From Candidatus Krumholzibacteriota bacterium (GTDB lineage Bacteria > Krumholzibacteriota > Krumholzibacteriia > LZORAL124-64-63), in NCBI GenBank assembly GCA_024275485.1, contig JAJRZA010000009.1, positions 1 through 64,000 of the forward strand: a stretch of DNA of 64,000 nucleotides, given 5' to 3'. The notes below the pieces were generated by a model, which made no database searches, was not told where the DNA came from, and saw only the letters and a program-made list of their open reading frames with translations. The translations under genes and the position numbers were made by a program. Shown here piece after piece: positions 16,329 through 25,285 of the stretch. Position 1 is the first letter of the stretch. The number at the start of each line of letters is the position of its first letter.

Positions 16329-17996
16329 ATGTCTTTGCTTGGCCGATTTCTTGGCGGAGATCGCAGCAATGCCTTCGCTGAAGGCATGACTTTGTTGGAA
16401 GCGGGACGGTTCGCCCAAGCGGCGGACCGTCTTCGCATTGCGGCCCTGGGACGGAGTGATTCGGCCAGCGGCTCCCTGGCCTCGTTTCACTTCCGGCAGG
16501 CCCTGGTGAACGAAGGCCGTCGCCTGATGCGGCTGGGGCGTTTCCCCGACGCTCTTGATGGTTTGTCTGAGGCCGTTCGACTGTGGGAGAACTACCCTGA
16601 TTTGCACTGTCTTTACGGTTCGGTGCTGGCCCAGGTGGGCGATTTGGACCAGGCTCTTCAGGAAGCCCTGTTCGCTTTGCGTTTGAATCCCGATTATTCC
16701 GAAGCCCGCCTGTTGAAGGCTGTGGTCCTGGAAAAGCTGGGTCGCAATCGGGAGTCCGCCGACAGTCTCAATACCCTGATCGAGTCGGGACGGCGGGTGG
16801 ATCATTGGCTCATTGATACCTTCGGAAAATCAACCCAGTACACACAGGACCAATTGCCGCCGGACATGATTGACCACCTGATCAAAAGCCTCAGTGGGGA
16901 ATCGGAAAAAGAAGAAGTTGCCGCGGGTGTTGCGCTGTGTCGCGAGGGGGACTGGACCAAGGGGCTGGAGATTTTTGCATCACTTGTTTCGCGTCGTCCA
17001 CGTTACCCTGATTACCGAACCCGCCACGCTGCGGCTCTTTTTCAGCTGGGCAGACAGAGAGAGGCTCTCCTGGAGGTGGAGGCTGCATTGGCCTTGAACG
17101 AATCCTACGGCATGGCCATCGATCTGAAGGGTTTGATCCTGGCCGATTCGGGGCAATTGCTGGCCGCCCGGATCTTTCTGCATGATGCTGACAAGAACCT
17201 GGCTGGAGATTCTCGCGCCGGGGCCCATGAAGAACTGTTTGGCTCTTACCTGCGGGGCGTATTGGCACTTTTGACCGGACAGGCGGGGAAAGTGGCCGAT
17301 TACCTTAATGGTTGGCCTGATTTGTTGCGTACCTTCGCCAGGGCGGAGCTGCTGCAGGCGGCGGCTGATGATTTGCTTCATCGACCTTCTGCCTGTGGCC
17401 GTCGGCTGACCGATCTTGCCGATGAATGGACCGATGAATCCCTCTACTTTGAATTGTTGGCCTACCACCATCTGGGACAACATCATTTCGGGGATGTTGG
17501 TGGGGTTTTGGCTCGCTGGCCAGGTGCGGCCAGGAAAACTTCGGAGTATGCCTATTTGCAGGGGTTGCTGGCCCTGAGCCGGCATGATCATCAGGCTGGA
17601 CAATGGAAAGCACCTGAACATCAGAAGGGGGATATCGCTCCGGAGGCTTGGCAGTTTCTGGTGGCCCGGGCCGCGTACCAATCCGGTGATGACACCGGGG
17701 CCTGGAAGAAATGCCAGGCGCTCATGGAAAATGGGATTCAGAGTGAGCGACTGGTGCGTTTGCAGACGGCTGCTGCTGCGAGTGATCCCGACCTTCCGGA
17801 AGTCGGCTGGCAACCCCCGAAGGTTGTTCCGGATTCCTGCCTGGCTCAACTTGTTTATTTTGATGTGGGTAGGGGGAAGCCGGAAAGGGCTGTTGCAGCG
17901 GTGGAAAGCACTTTGCGCATCCACCCTGATTGTTTGACCGCTCGTTGGTTGAAACCGGAATTCTGGCTGGGCCCCATCAGAACGTGGATTGCCTAG
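16329..17996 (+). CDS. TPR-repeat protein downstream of ftsZ
   Basis: A 555-residue protein with no signal peptide or membrane segment. Tetratricopeptide-like repeats are visible near residues 15-45 (EGMTLLEAGRFAQAADRL), 65-130 (including ALVNEGRRLMRLGRFPDAL, LAQVGDLDQALQEALFALRLNPDYSEA) and again around 200-265 (FQLGRQREALLEVEAALALNESYG). The second half is helical but more degenerate. It begins one base after the ftsZ stop, so it is probably translated from the same mRNA. The specific role is unknown; the operon position suggests a scaffold linked to division. It ends 13 bp from a convergent receiver gene. Confidence 0.7.
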   Translation: MSLLGRFLGGDRSNAFAEGMTLLEAGRFAQAADRLRIAALGRSDSASGSLASFHFRQALVNEGRRLMRLGRFPDALDGLSEAVRLWENYPDLHCLYGSVLAQVGDLDQALQEALFALRLNPDYSEARLLKAVVLEKLGRNRESADSLNTLIESGRRVDHWLIDTFGKSTQYTQDQLPPDMIDHLIKSLSGESEKEEVAAGVALCREGDWTKGLEIFASLVSRRPRYPDYRTRHAAALFQLGRQREALLEVEAALALNESYGMAIDLKGLILADSGQLLAARIFLHDADKNLAGDSRAGAHEELFGSYLRGVLALLTGQAGKVADYLNGWPDLLRTFARAELLQAAADDLLHRPSACGRRLTDLADEWTDESLYFELLAYHHLGQHHFGDVGGVLARWPGAARKTSEYAYLQGLLALSRHDHQAGQWKAPEHQKGDIAPEAWQFLVARAAYQSGDDTGAWKKCQALMENGIQSERLVRLQTAAAASDPDLPEVGWQPPKVVPDSCLAQLVYFDVGRGKPERAVAAVESTLRIHPDCLTARWLKPEFWLGPIRTWIA

Positions 17997-18009
17997 TTTC
18001 CCAGCAGCT

Positions 18010-18405
18010 CTAGTATTCCTGTCTCGCCAAAGCACAAAGTCGCTGCACTTCGTCAGTCAGCTCCTGAAGGTCATAGGGCTTGCTCATATAGGTATCGGCC
18101 TGATACTGGAAACCACGAACGCGATTGCGTTCGTCTTCGCTGGCTGTCAGAATAAGAATTGGTATGTCCTGCAGGTCCATGACGCTACGCACCCGTTTGA
18201 GAAAACCAAAGCCGTCCATCACCGGCATCATCAGGTCGAGGATCACACAATCCGGGGTATTTTCCTGCATAGCCTGGAACCCTTCGGCACCATTGGAAGC
18301 CTCGTGGATTTCATAACCCTGGCTTGAAAGCTGGAGGCGCACGATGGTGCGCAGGTCCGGATCATCTTCCACAACCAGGATTCGGGGTTTCGCAGAGTCT
18401 GTCAT
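18010..18405 (-). CDS. stand-alone CheY-like receiver
   Basis: A single phosphoreceiver domain of 131 residues with no output domain. The acidic pocket is E13-D14-D15 in VVEDDPD, the phosphorylated aspartate is D57 in CVILDLMMPVMDG, the switch threonine is T87 in LILTASED and the conserved lysine is K109 in MSKPYD. Such proteins relay phosphate or bind a target protein directly. I start at 18405, where MTDSAKPRILVVEDD begins and a GGAAAG site lies upstream; the longer frame adds 19 unrelated residues. No kinase gene is nearby. A perfect 12-bp palindrome covers the start codon. Confidence 0.88.
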   Translation of the reverse strand: MTDSAKPRILVVEDDPDLRTIVRLQLSSQGYEIHEASNGAEGFQAMQENTPDCVILDLMMPVMDGFGFLKRVRSVMDLQDIPILILTASEDERNRVRGFQYQADTYMSKPYDLQELTDEVQRLCALARQEY

Positions 18406-18571
18406 GACAGTATCTTTCCGTTTGGCTTTGCAGGCCGGGCGCGGTCTGTTGCGGAAAACCATGGAACCTGATTTGGTCCCCGGGTTTCCTTTGTATGCTA
18501 TCGACCCAAGTTGCCCGAACTTGAATCAATATCCTGGCCGCCGGAATGGTTGCTGCGGGTATTTCTGAAGG

Positions 18572-20035
18572 ATGAAAAAATTGTACCAGTCCAATCGCAC
18601 TGCCATTTCACTTTGCCTGGGGATTTTGCTCCTGTTGATCCCCTTGTGGGCAAGTGGACAAATGGAAGTTCTGGCAACTGGCGATGACTGCGCCGAAGGC
18701 AAGGCCCTGTACGAAGCCGCCCGTTTTCCCGAAGCCCGCAAGGCTTTCATTCGCTGCGTCGCCCTGGGCGAGCCCGATCTGGATACCTTGCTCCCGCTGA
18801 CGGTGATGGGAATCAGTGATGAACGATTGGATGAAGCCCAGAAATACGGCAGTATGGCCGTGGAGTTTGATCCCGAGGACCCGGACGCACGATACTGGTA
18901 CGGTCGTGCTCTTTTGCGGTCCAATCGGGTGGAAGAAGCTCGTCGGCAATGGGAAGCAGGACTTCGGCTTTCCCTGAAACACAAGGGTATTCTGGAAGGG
19001 TTGGCCCGCCTGGCCCTGAACGAAGGGGAGCCGGCCAAGGCCTATCAACTTTTGGACCAATTGCGGCGCCAGGGCCTTGATGAAGCCTGGCTTCACCGGA
19101 TGTTGGCCGATATTGCAGCCTCCAGAGGGATCTGGGCCCAAAGCCTGGCTCATTTGGAAGACGCCATAAGAAGTGGGCCACCCGGCCTGTCCGATTACCT
19201 GGCTGCATCGGAACTCAGTTTGATGTTGGGTGATAAGGACGCAGCCATTGTCTATTGCCAGAAGGCCGTGGATCTGAAGCCTGCAGGACCCAGTTTCGGC
19301 GCGTTGGGCGAGGCCTTTTTTGCCGCCGATGTTATGGATTCCGCTCTGGTTTACCTGCGCAAAGCCGTGGATTCCGATGCGTCCAACCCCCGTCATCGTT
19401 TCAATTTGGCGAATGCCCTGGAAATCACGGGCCAATACAATGAAGCAGAGAAGCATTTTCAGTATTTCCTCGCCTCGCAGCCCGATGATGCGGTGGGTCA
19501 TTTCAACTATGGTGTTCACCTGGAAAAACAGGGACGGGAGGTGGAGGCCCTATACCACATCAACCGGACCATCCGTCTGGAGCCGGGTATGCTCAGCGCC
19601 CACATCGTCAAGGTCCAACTGCTTGAAAAAATGAATCAGTACGATTCTGCCGTGCAGGAGGTGACCTTCCTGAAAGCAGCCGACCCGGCCAGCATTGAAG
19701 AACTGACCATCTGGGAAAATCGTCTGGTAAAACTCCGTGATGAGGCCAACGGCGCGCGCCAGGAGGGCAAAGTGCATCTCTTGCACATGATTCTGGTGGA
19801 CCCTTCAATGGTGGAATTGGTCCAGAATTATCTGCAAACGGGGGCCGATTTTGGCAGCCTGGTGACTCAGTATTCCACGGGCCCGGCTGCAGCACGGGGC
19901 GGCGACATCGGCTGGATTGCTCCCAATGATTTGGTGGAGGCCATGCGGGAGGTCATTAAAGGGCTGGGAATCAATGAAATTAGCCCTCCGATTGAATCGA
20001 GAGGGCTATATCATATTTTTAAAAGGTTGCCTTAA
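18572..20035 (+). CDS. exported TPR protein with C-terminal parvulin-type PPIase domain
   Basis: The 487-residue protein begins with a basic N-terminus and a hydrophobic signal segment (about residues 10-30) ending near ASGQ. Roughly eight tetratricopeptide repeats fill residues 40-390, for example KAVDSDASNPRHRFNLANAL and YNEAEKHFQYFLASQPDD. Residues 400-487 match a parvulin/rotamase domain: HMILVD, QTGADFGSLVTQYSTGPAA, RGGDIGWI and the final ESRGLYHIFK correspond to the order found in SurA and PpiC. The usual first histidine pair is HLLHMILV here. The likely site is the periplasm, where it could chaperone outer-membrane or secreted proteins. The combination is unusual. Confidence 0.78.
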   Translation: MKKLYQSNRTAISLCLGILLLLIPLWASGQMEVLATGDDCAEGKALYEAARFPEARKAFIRCVALGEPDLDTLLPLTVMGISDERLDEAQKYGSMAVEFDPEDPDARYWYGRALLRSNRVEEARRQWEAGLRLSLKHKGILEGLARLALNEGEPAKAYQLLDQLRRQGLDEAWLHRMLADIAASRGIWAQSLAHLEDAIRSGPPGLSDYLAASELSLMLGDKDAAIVYCQKAVDLKPAGPSFGALGEAFFAADVMDSALVYLRKAVDSDASNPRHRFNLANALEITGQYNEAEKHFQYFLASQPDDAVGHFNYGVHLEKQGREVEALYHINRTIRLEPGMLSAHIVKVQLLEKMNQYDSAVQEVTFLKAADPASIEELTIWENRLVKLRDEANGARQEGKVHLLHMILVDPSMVELVQNYLQTGADFGSLVTQYSTGPAAARGGDIGWIAPNDLVEAMREVIKGLGINEISPPIESRGLYHIFKRLP

Positions 20036-20076
20036 GCACTTCTGAACCCATTCTGGTCCATTTCGGTAAAACCGGT

Positions 20077-20268
20077 TCAGACAACTTTCTTGACGCTCCC
20101 AGTGCGGATGCAACGAGTGCAAACATAACCGCGCTGGACTTTTCCGTCCTTTTCGAACCTGATTTTTTGCAAGTTGGGCAGCCAGCGATGACGAGTCAGG
20201 TTATGGGCATGACTAACTCGGTTGCCATACTGGGGGCCTTTGTCGCAAATAGAGCACTTCCTGCTCAT
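20077..20268 (-). CDS. rpmB: 50S ribosomal protein L28
   Basis: A 63-residue protein reading [16 protein letters not shown], then [20 protein letters not shown] and a final [14 protein letters not shown], which matches bacterial L28 over its whole length. Two C-x2-C pairs (CSIC and CTRC) make it the zinc-binding form. AGGAGGAGTGCC precedes the ATG at 20268; the open frame upstream of it has no family support. It is divergent from recG and convergent with the TPR-parvulin gene. Confidence 0.95.
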   Translation of the reverse strand: MSRKCSICDKGPQYGNRVSHAHNLTRHRWLPNLQKIRFEKDGKVQRGYVCTRCIRTGSVKKVV

Positions 20269-20372
20269 GGCACTCCTCCTACATAGAGTATCGCGAGGGT
20301 TGAATTCCAAGGCTCGGCAATTTAACATCCAGATTCCGGTCCAGCAAGTTATTTCCCCAATAGGTTGATAAA

Positions 20373-22481
20373 ATGAAACCAGAATTCAGTTTGGAAACAC
20401 CAGTGCAGTTCCTGAAGTCCGTGGGCCCTGCCCGGGCCAGGGGGTTGTCACGTCTTGGTTTGGAGACTGTGGGCGATCTTTTGGCGCACTATCCGCATCG
20501 GTATTTTGATCGCACCACTGCGGTTCCGGTAGGCAGGATAGCTGAAGGCAAAGAAGTGACCGTTGTGGCTGAAGTGCTGACCACCAACGAGCGACGGACT
20601 CGGCGCGGAGGCAGCATTCAAACCGTAACTGTGGGGGACGATACGGGTGTTTTGTTTTGCATCTGGTTTAATCAAAGTTACTTGCTGAAGCAGCTGCGGG
20701 CGGGCCAAAGGTTAATGGTCAGTGGTTTGGCCCGGTGTCACAACGGGCGCATGCAGCTTACCCACCCGGATTTCGAATTGGCCGTAACCGCAAATAAGGA
20801 AAAGAACACTGTAGGATTGCACACAGGCCGCGTGGTTCCCGTTTATGGTTTGACGGCTGGGATTGGGCAACACTGGCTGCGGGCCCTGGTCTTTCAGGCC
20901 CTACAGAGACTGACCAGTGAAGGCAATGGAATCAAGGAAACGCTGCCAACTAAGATTCTCAGAGACCGGAAGCTGTGCTCCGCCATCACTGCCACCAGCG
21001 ATATTCATTTCCCAGCCAACGGTTCCGCCCTGGAGATGGCCCGTCACCGTCTGAAATACCAGGAAGGTTTTTTTATCCAGCTGTTGATGGCCTGGCGACG
21101 CGGACAGAACCAGGATTTGCCGGGGGTGCGTCTGGAAAAGCCGGGGGATTTGACCAAGCGCCTGGTGGACGATTTGCCGTTCACTATGACAGGTGCCCAG
21201 CGTCGGGTGTTGGTGGAAATCCTGGCCGATCTACGTAGTGGCCGGGTGATGCACCGCCTGGTTCAGGGGGATGTGGGTTGTGGAAAAACCCTGGTGGCTT
21301 TCATCGCCTGCCTTTTTGTGGTGGAACAGGGTTATCAGGCGGTAATGATGGCCCCAACAGAGGTTCTTGCCCGGCAACACGGGCATACCCTGGCCAAGTG
21401 GGCGAGCCCTCTCGGCGTGACGGTTGAAACCCTGACCGGAAGCACTCCTTCTGCTGAACGCCGGAGAATTTTGTCCGGGGTAGGGTCCGGTGAGGTGGAT
21501 TTGCTGATGGGAACCCACGCGGTGATTCAAAAAGATGTGCGGGTACCCCGGCTGGCTTTATCGGTAATTGATGAACAGCACCGGTTTGGTGTGCGCCAAA
21601 GGGGCAAATCTACTACCAGCGGAGAAGTGACCGACCAGAGCCACGTTCTGGTCATGAGCGCCACACCAATTCCCCGCAGCCTGGCTTTGACACTGTATGG
21701 AGATCTGGACCTCAGTTTGATCGACGAATTGCCCACCGGACGGGGTGCCACCCATACGGAAATTGTTCGGTCCGCCGATGAAGCACGTGTCTGGCAGGGC
21801 TGCCGCCGCGAATTGTCTGCTGGGCGTCAGGTCTTTGTGGTGCATCCGGTCATTGATGAAACCGAAGGTCAGGACTTGAAAGCTGCAACGGTGGAGTTTG
21901 AGCGAGTGAGTCGGACAGTTTTCTCCGAGTGGCGGGTGGCCTTGTTGCATGGGCGCCTGAAAAGTTCAGAGAAGCAGGAAATCATGACCCGCTTTTCAGC
22001 AGGGGAAATTCAGGTTCTGGTGGCCACCACCGTGGTTGAGGTGGGAATCGATGTCCCCAACGCCACCGCCATGGTGATTCACAACCCGGAACGTTTCGGT
22101 CTGGCCCAGTTGCACCAGCTGCGGGGCCGCATAGGCCGGGGATCAGGCGCAGCAACCTGCTATCTGCTGTGCGATGGTTATTTGTCGGATGACAGTTATC
22201 AGCGCATCAGCTTCTTTGCTTCCAATCACGATGGCTTCGCCCTGGCTGAACAGGACCTCAGAACCCGGGGACCCGGGGAGGCCTGGGGTACCCGTCAACA
22301 CGGTGCTCCCGGATTCCAACTGCTCAATCCCATCGAGGATGCTGATTTGATCAGAATCTGTCATGAAGACAGCCGCCGTGTTCTGGAACTGGATCCTGGG
22401 CTGAAAAGTTCGTCGGGACAACGCCTCCAGGAGGCACTGGCCATGCATATTGGTCGTCACCAAAACGAACTGGCCGGTTGA
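20373..22481 (+). CDS. recG: ATP-dependent DNA helicase RecG
   Basis: RecG remodels stalled replication forks and branched recombination intermediates. The product (702 residues, normal length) starts with a wedge domain ([33 protein letters not shown]) followed by an OB-fold. The helicase core has Walker [10 protein letters not shown] at about 299-307, [10 protein letters not shown], the RecG-type Walker B DEQH at 400-403, [25 protein letters not shown] and [12 protein letters not shown]. The C-terminal [16 protein letters not shown] is typical of RecG. The start ATG 20373 follows a modest AGGTTGAT site. Confidence 0.96.
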   Translation: MKPEFSLETPVQFLKSVGPARARGLSRLGLETVGDLLAHYPHRYFDRTTAVPVGRIAEGKEVTVVAEVLTTNERRTRRGGSIQTVTVGDDTGVLFCIWFNQSYLLKQLRAGQRLMVSGLARCHNGRMQLTHPDFELAVTANKEKNTVGLHTGRVVPVYGLTAGIGQHWLRALVFQALQRLTSEGNGIKETLPTKILRDRKLCSAITATSDIHFPANGSALEMARHRLKYQEGFFIQLLMAWRRGQNQDLPGVRLEKPGDLTKRLVDDLPFTMTGAQRRVLVEILADLRSGRVMHRLVQGDVGCGKTLVAFIACLFVVEQGYQAVMMAPTEVLARQHGHTLAKWASPLGVTVETLTGSTPSAERRRILSGVGSGEVDLLMGTHAVIQKDVRVPRLALSVIDEQHRFGVRQRGKSTTSGEVTDQSHVLVMSATPIPRSLALTLYGDLDLSLIDELPTGRGATHTEIVRSADEARVWQGCRRELSAGRQVFVVHPVIDETEGQDLKAATVEFERVSRTVFSEWRVALLHGRLKSSEKQEIMTRFSAGEIQVLVATTVVEVGIDVPNATAMVIHNPERFGLAQLHQLRGRIGRGSGAATCYLLCDGYLSDDSYQRISFFASNHDGFALAEQDLRTRGPGEAWGTRQHGAPGFQLLNPIEDADLIRICHEDSRRVLELDPGLKSSSGQRLQEALAMHIGRHQNELAG

Positions 22482-22532
22482 GGCCATTGCCGCAGTGCTT
22501 TGCCGAGAGGCCACTTGAAAGCAGATTATGTC

Positions 22533-22561
22533 TTGCAATGCTCTCTGGGGGCGGGTATATT
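22533..22561 (+). promoter_or_regulatory. candidate promoter of the rimP-nusA-infB operon
   Basis: TTGCAA at 22533-22538 and TATATT at 22556-22561 are spaced by 17 bp; the -10 matches five of six bases. It lies 50 bp after recG ends and would give a leader of about 97 nt ahead of the rimP start, containing the hairpins listed next. Confidence 0.5.
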
Positions 22562-22591
22562 TCCCCCATCTCAAATCGTCCCCCCATATGG

Positions 22592-22655
22592 GTGGACCGG
22601 TTGGGGTGGGCATAAGTCCACTTCTTTTTTTTAATGGATTGTTTTAGTGGACTGG
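22592..22655 (+). promoter_or_regulatory. rimP leader with two mutually exclusive hairpins
   Basis: The element AGTCCACT (22615-22622) can pair in two ways. Upstream, GTGGAC (22592-22597) pairs with GTCCAC (22616-22621), directly followed by TTCTTTTTTTT (22622-22632), which is the layout of an intrinsic terminator. Downstream, AGTGGACT (22646-22653) is a perfect 8-bp complement of AGTCCACT and ends next to the GGAGG ribosome binding site (22654-22658). The two GTGGACYGG copies at 22592-22600 and 22647-22655 differ by one base. This resembles an attenuator or a control switch of the rimP-nusA-infB operon, possibly also serving as recG terminator. Confidence 0.5.
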
Positions 22656-22664
22656 AGGCAGGCC

Positions 22665-23330
22665 GTGGCAGAACGTGTCCGTCCCAACCTGAAACGGATG
22701 GCAACAAAGGTGATGGAGCTGTTGGAGCCTGAGCTGGCTGCCGATGGTTTCGAGATCCTTGATGTCAGGGTTTTTCAGGGTGGAGGGCGTCTGCAGGTGC
22801 GGGTCTATTTAGAAACAGATAGTGCTGGGGGGATTACCTTGGGGGAGTGTGCAAAGGCCGGGCGCAGCATTAACATGTTGATGGAGGAGGCGGATCTCTT
22901 TTCCGGTCAGTATGTGATGGAAGTCTCTTCACCGGGCATTCGGCGTCCTTTGCGCCTGGATCGTCATTTTGCGAAGGCGGTGGGACAACGGGTGGACCTG
23001 AAGGTTCGCCAGGCCAACAAGAGCCGTAGGGTCAGGGGAGAGCTGCTGTCCTTCGATGGCAAATCGCTACTGGTTCAGCCACCCTCTCCAAGTGAAAAAG
23101 GGGAATCAATCCCGGCCGTTGTTGAAGTGAACCTGGCGGAAGTGCTAGAGGCGAATGTGGATCCGGATTTTGATGCCAAGGACCTGATCAACGCCGACCG
23201 TCGGCAGAAAAAAGAAGATCGCAAGAAAAAGCGGTTGGCCATAAAACGACCCAAGAAAAATCGTCCCCGCGCACGAGCGGGCAACCGGAAAACTAGTGCT
23301 GGAGACGGCGATTCTTCTCCAGAAGACTGA
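22665..23330 (+). CDS. rimP: ribosome maturation factor RimP
   Basis: RimP assists assembly of the 30S subunit. The core (about residues 10-150) has ELLEPELAADGFEILDVRV, LECAK-like LGECAKAGRSIN and the signature YVMEVSSPGIRRPLR, matching the family. The C-terminal 60 residues are a very basic lysine/arginine tail (RRQKKEDRKKKRLAIKRPK) beyond the usual length, plausibly RNA-binding. I choose GTG 22665 because GGAGG lies 6 bp upstream. GTG 22647 is also in frame but falls within the leader hairpin. It heads the operon with nusA and infB, the common arrangement. Confidence 0.9.
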   Translation: MAERVRPNLKRMATKVMELLEPELAADGFEILDVRVFQGGGRLQVRVYLETDSAGGITLGECAKAGRSINMLMEEADLFSGQYVMEVSSPGIRRPLRLDRHFAKAVGQRVDLKVRQANKSRRVRGELLSFDGKSLLVQPPSPSEKGESIPAVVEVNLAEVLEANVDPDFDAKDLINADRRQKKEDRKKKRLAIKRPKKNRPRARAGNRKTSAGDGDSSPED

Positions 23331-23359
23331 CTGAGCCGAAGCCGTAGGAGAAACCAGGC

Positions 23360-24871
23360 ATGGACCACAATATCCTGAACGCCCTGAGTGAGATCACCAG
23401 GGAAAAAAATATTGATAAGGCTATCATCATTGAATCCCTCGAGGCGGGGTTGCAGTCTGCTGCCCGCAAGAAGCTGGGGGCCGAGGCCAATATTGATGCC
23501 AAAGTGGATCCCGATTCCGGTGAAATGACGGTGGAACGGGTCATGACCGTGGTCGATGAGGTCGATGACCCCGACACTGACATTTCCCTTGAGGAAGCGG
23601 AGATCGAATTTGGCGACGAAGTGGAAATTGGGGATGAGGTGCGCTACCCGCTGACCCTTTCCGATTTTGGTCGCAATGCCATCCTGGTTGCCAAGCAGAT
23701 ATTGGTACAAAAAGTTCGCGAAGCCGAGCGAGCCCAGATCTTTGAAGAATTTCGCGATCGGGTGGACGAAATCATCGTCGGCACCGTGCAGCAAGTCGAT
23801 CGAGGGAATGTCCTGGTCAACCTTGGTCGCACCGAAGCACTGATGCCCTATCGTGAGCAAATCAAGGGCGAACGTCTGGGTCAGGGCAAAACCGTTCGAG
23901 CCTATATTATTGAGGTGCTGGATTCGGTGAAGGGCCCACAGGTTATTCTTTCGAGGAGCCATCCCGGTTTTCTGAAAGCGCTGTTCCATCAGGAAGTCCC
24001 CGAGATCCAGGAAGGCATCGTCACCATCAAGGGTGTGGCCCGGGAGCCGGGCACCCGCTCCAAGATTGCCGTCAGCAGCAACGACGATCGGGTTGATCCC
24101 GTGGGCTCTTGTGTGGGCATGAAAGGCAGTCGAGTGCAGGCCGTGACTCGTGAACTGGCTGGTGAACGGGTGGATATCGTGCCCTGGAGCGCCGAGCCCA
24201 GTCTGCTGATCAGCCGGGCCTTGAGTCCGGCCGTTGTCAGCAATATTATTTTGCATCGGGAACGGAACGAAGCCACCGTCATCGTCAATGACGACCAACT
24301 GAGCAAGGCCATCGGCAAGGAAGGCAAGAATGTTCGTCTGGCCGCCAAGCTGACCGAGTGGAAAATCGATCTGGTCAGTTCCAGGGAGTACAATACCCGC
24401 CAACGGGTCAGAGAAGAGATGACCATGCCATTGGCTGATCTGCCCGGTGTTACCGAAGAATTGCTGGTGCTGCTGGAAGCCTTTGCCGTGATGACCATCG
24501 ACGACTTGGCGGACACACCGCTGGAACGTCTGGCCGGCATTGAAGGATTGGATGCCGAGGGTGCCGATAGTCTTCTGGCCACTGCTCAGGCCACCCGGGA
24601 TGAATTGCGTCGCATGATTGAAAAGACGGTAAAAAGTGAACTGGAAGCCGAGGCCGCTGAAAACGAGGCCCTGTTTGCCGACGATGTATTCGTCAATGAT
24701 GATGAAGCAGATGAAGTTGTCGATTCCGAGGATATCCCCATCGATAAAGAGGCGATCTTCAAGGATTTTCCTGAGGGAAATGTAGACAAGGATGCAGCTG
24801 AGTCTGTGGAGGATGACCAAGAGGATGAAGAGAAGATTGATCCCTTTGCCAACACCGAGTTGGAGGATTAG
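23360..24871 (+). CDS. nusA: transcription termination/antitermination factor NusA
   Basis: NusA binds RNA polymerase and modulates pausing, termination and antitermination. The 503-residue protein has the N-terminal polymerase-binding domain (ITREKNIDKAIIIESLEAGL), an S1 domain at about 130-200 (VGTVQQVDRGNVLVNLGRTEALMP), two KH domains (ILSRSHPGFL, DPVGSCVGMKGSRVQAV and KAIGKEGKNVRLAAKLT), one helix-hairpin-helix unit near residue 375-420 and an acidic tail of about 80 residues. Domain order is canonical. ATG 23360 follows GTAGGAG. Confidence 0.95.
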   Translation: MDHNILNALSEITREKNIDKAIIIESLEAGLQSAARKKLGAEANIDAKVDPDSGEMTVERVMTVVDEVDDPDTDISLEEAEIEFGDEVEIGDEVRYPLTLSDFGRNAILVAKQILVQKVREAERAQIFEEFRDRVDEIIVGTVQQVDRGNVLVNLGRTEALMPYREQIKGERLGQGKTVRAYIIEVLDSVKGPQVILSRSHPGFLKALFHQEVPEIQEGIVTIKGVAREPGTRSKIAVSSNDDRVDPVGSCVGMKGSRVQAVTRELAGERVDIVPWSAEPSLLISRALSPAVVSNIILHRERNEATVIVNDDQLSKAIGKEGKNVRLAAKLTEWKIDLVSSREYNTRQRVREEMTMPLADLPGVTEELLVLLEAFAVMTIDDLADTPLERLAGIEGLDAEGADSLLATAQATRDELRRMIEKTVKSELEAEAAENEALFADDVFVNDDEADEVVDSEDIPIDKEAIFKDFPEGNVDKDAAESVEDDQEDEEKIDPFANTELED

Positions 24872-24900
24872 GGGCCGTCTTTGAGGCGGCCTGACGGGTC

Positions 24901-25209
24901 ATGAACGAAACGAATGTTACAAAAATGTTGGCTCTGCTGGGGCTGGCACGACGGGCAGGACGGTTATCCATCGGCTTCAGCGCAGTGGAACAGTTGGTCC
25001 GCAAACCGGCACGAGTTCTGGTGATCACCGCTTCGGATATGGGAGCGGCTCAAAAGAGCAAAGTCGGGCGGTTCGAAAATCTGGCAGGGTTGATTGATGA
25101 CGTCCTGACCAGTGAGCAGTTGGCCGAAGCCTTCGGGCGAAACAAATTGGCCATCATTGGGTTGAGCGATCCCGGATTTGTCAAGGGGATCAAGAAACTG
25201 ATCGACTGA
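24901..25209 (+). CDS. ylxQ: L7Ae/L30e-family RNA-binding protein YlxQ
   Basis: A 102-residue protein with the L7Ae/L30e fold pattern: KMLALLGLARRAGRLSIG, a hydrophobic strand VLVITASDMG and the later KLAIIGLSDPGFVKGI. In firmicutes YlxQ lies between nusA and infB and binds RNA, possibly kink-turns. The same position holds here, which supports the call. The partner gene ylxR (DUF448), which normally sits between nusA and ylxQ, is absent since only 29 bp separate the two genes. Confidence 0.85.
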   Translation: MNETNVTKMLALLGLARRAGRLSIGFSAVEQLVRKPARVLVITASDMGAAQKSKVGRFENLAGLIDDVLTSEQLAEAFGRNKLAIIGLSDPGFVKGIKKLID

Positions 25210-25285
25210 ATCTGAATGGTTTCGGTGAAACGCCGGAATTTCAGGAAGTCGGCAGACGAAAGCCAAGCGGCTGGAGGTAAAGGGT

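Noticed and set aside
20042-20080. CTGAACC/GGTTCAG inverted repeat between the TPR-parvulin gene and rpmB as a bidirectional terminator
   Set aside because: The loop is 25 bases, there is no T tract, and one arm overlaps the rpmB stop codon, so the case is too weak.
23075-24820. 581-residue antisense open frame opposite nusA
   Set aside because: It is the low-complexity mirror of codon usage in nusA, with no start signal and no protein-like motif; nusA is certain. The same applies to the antisense frames at 4223-5350 and 11274-12542.
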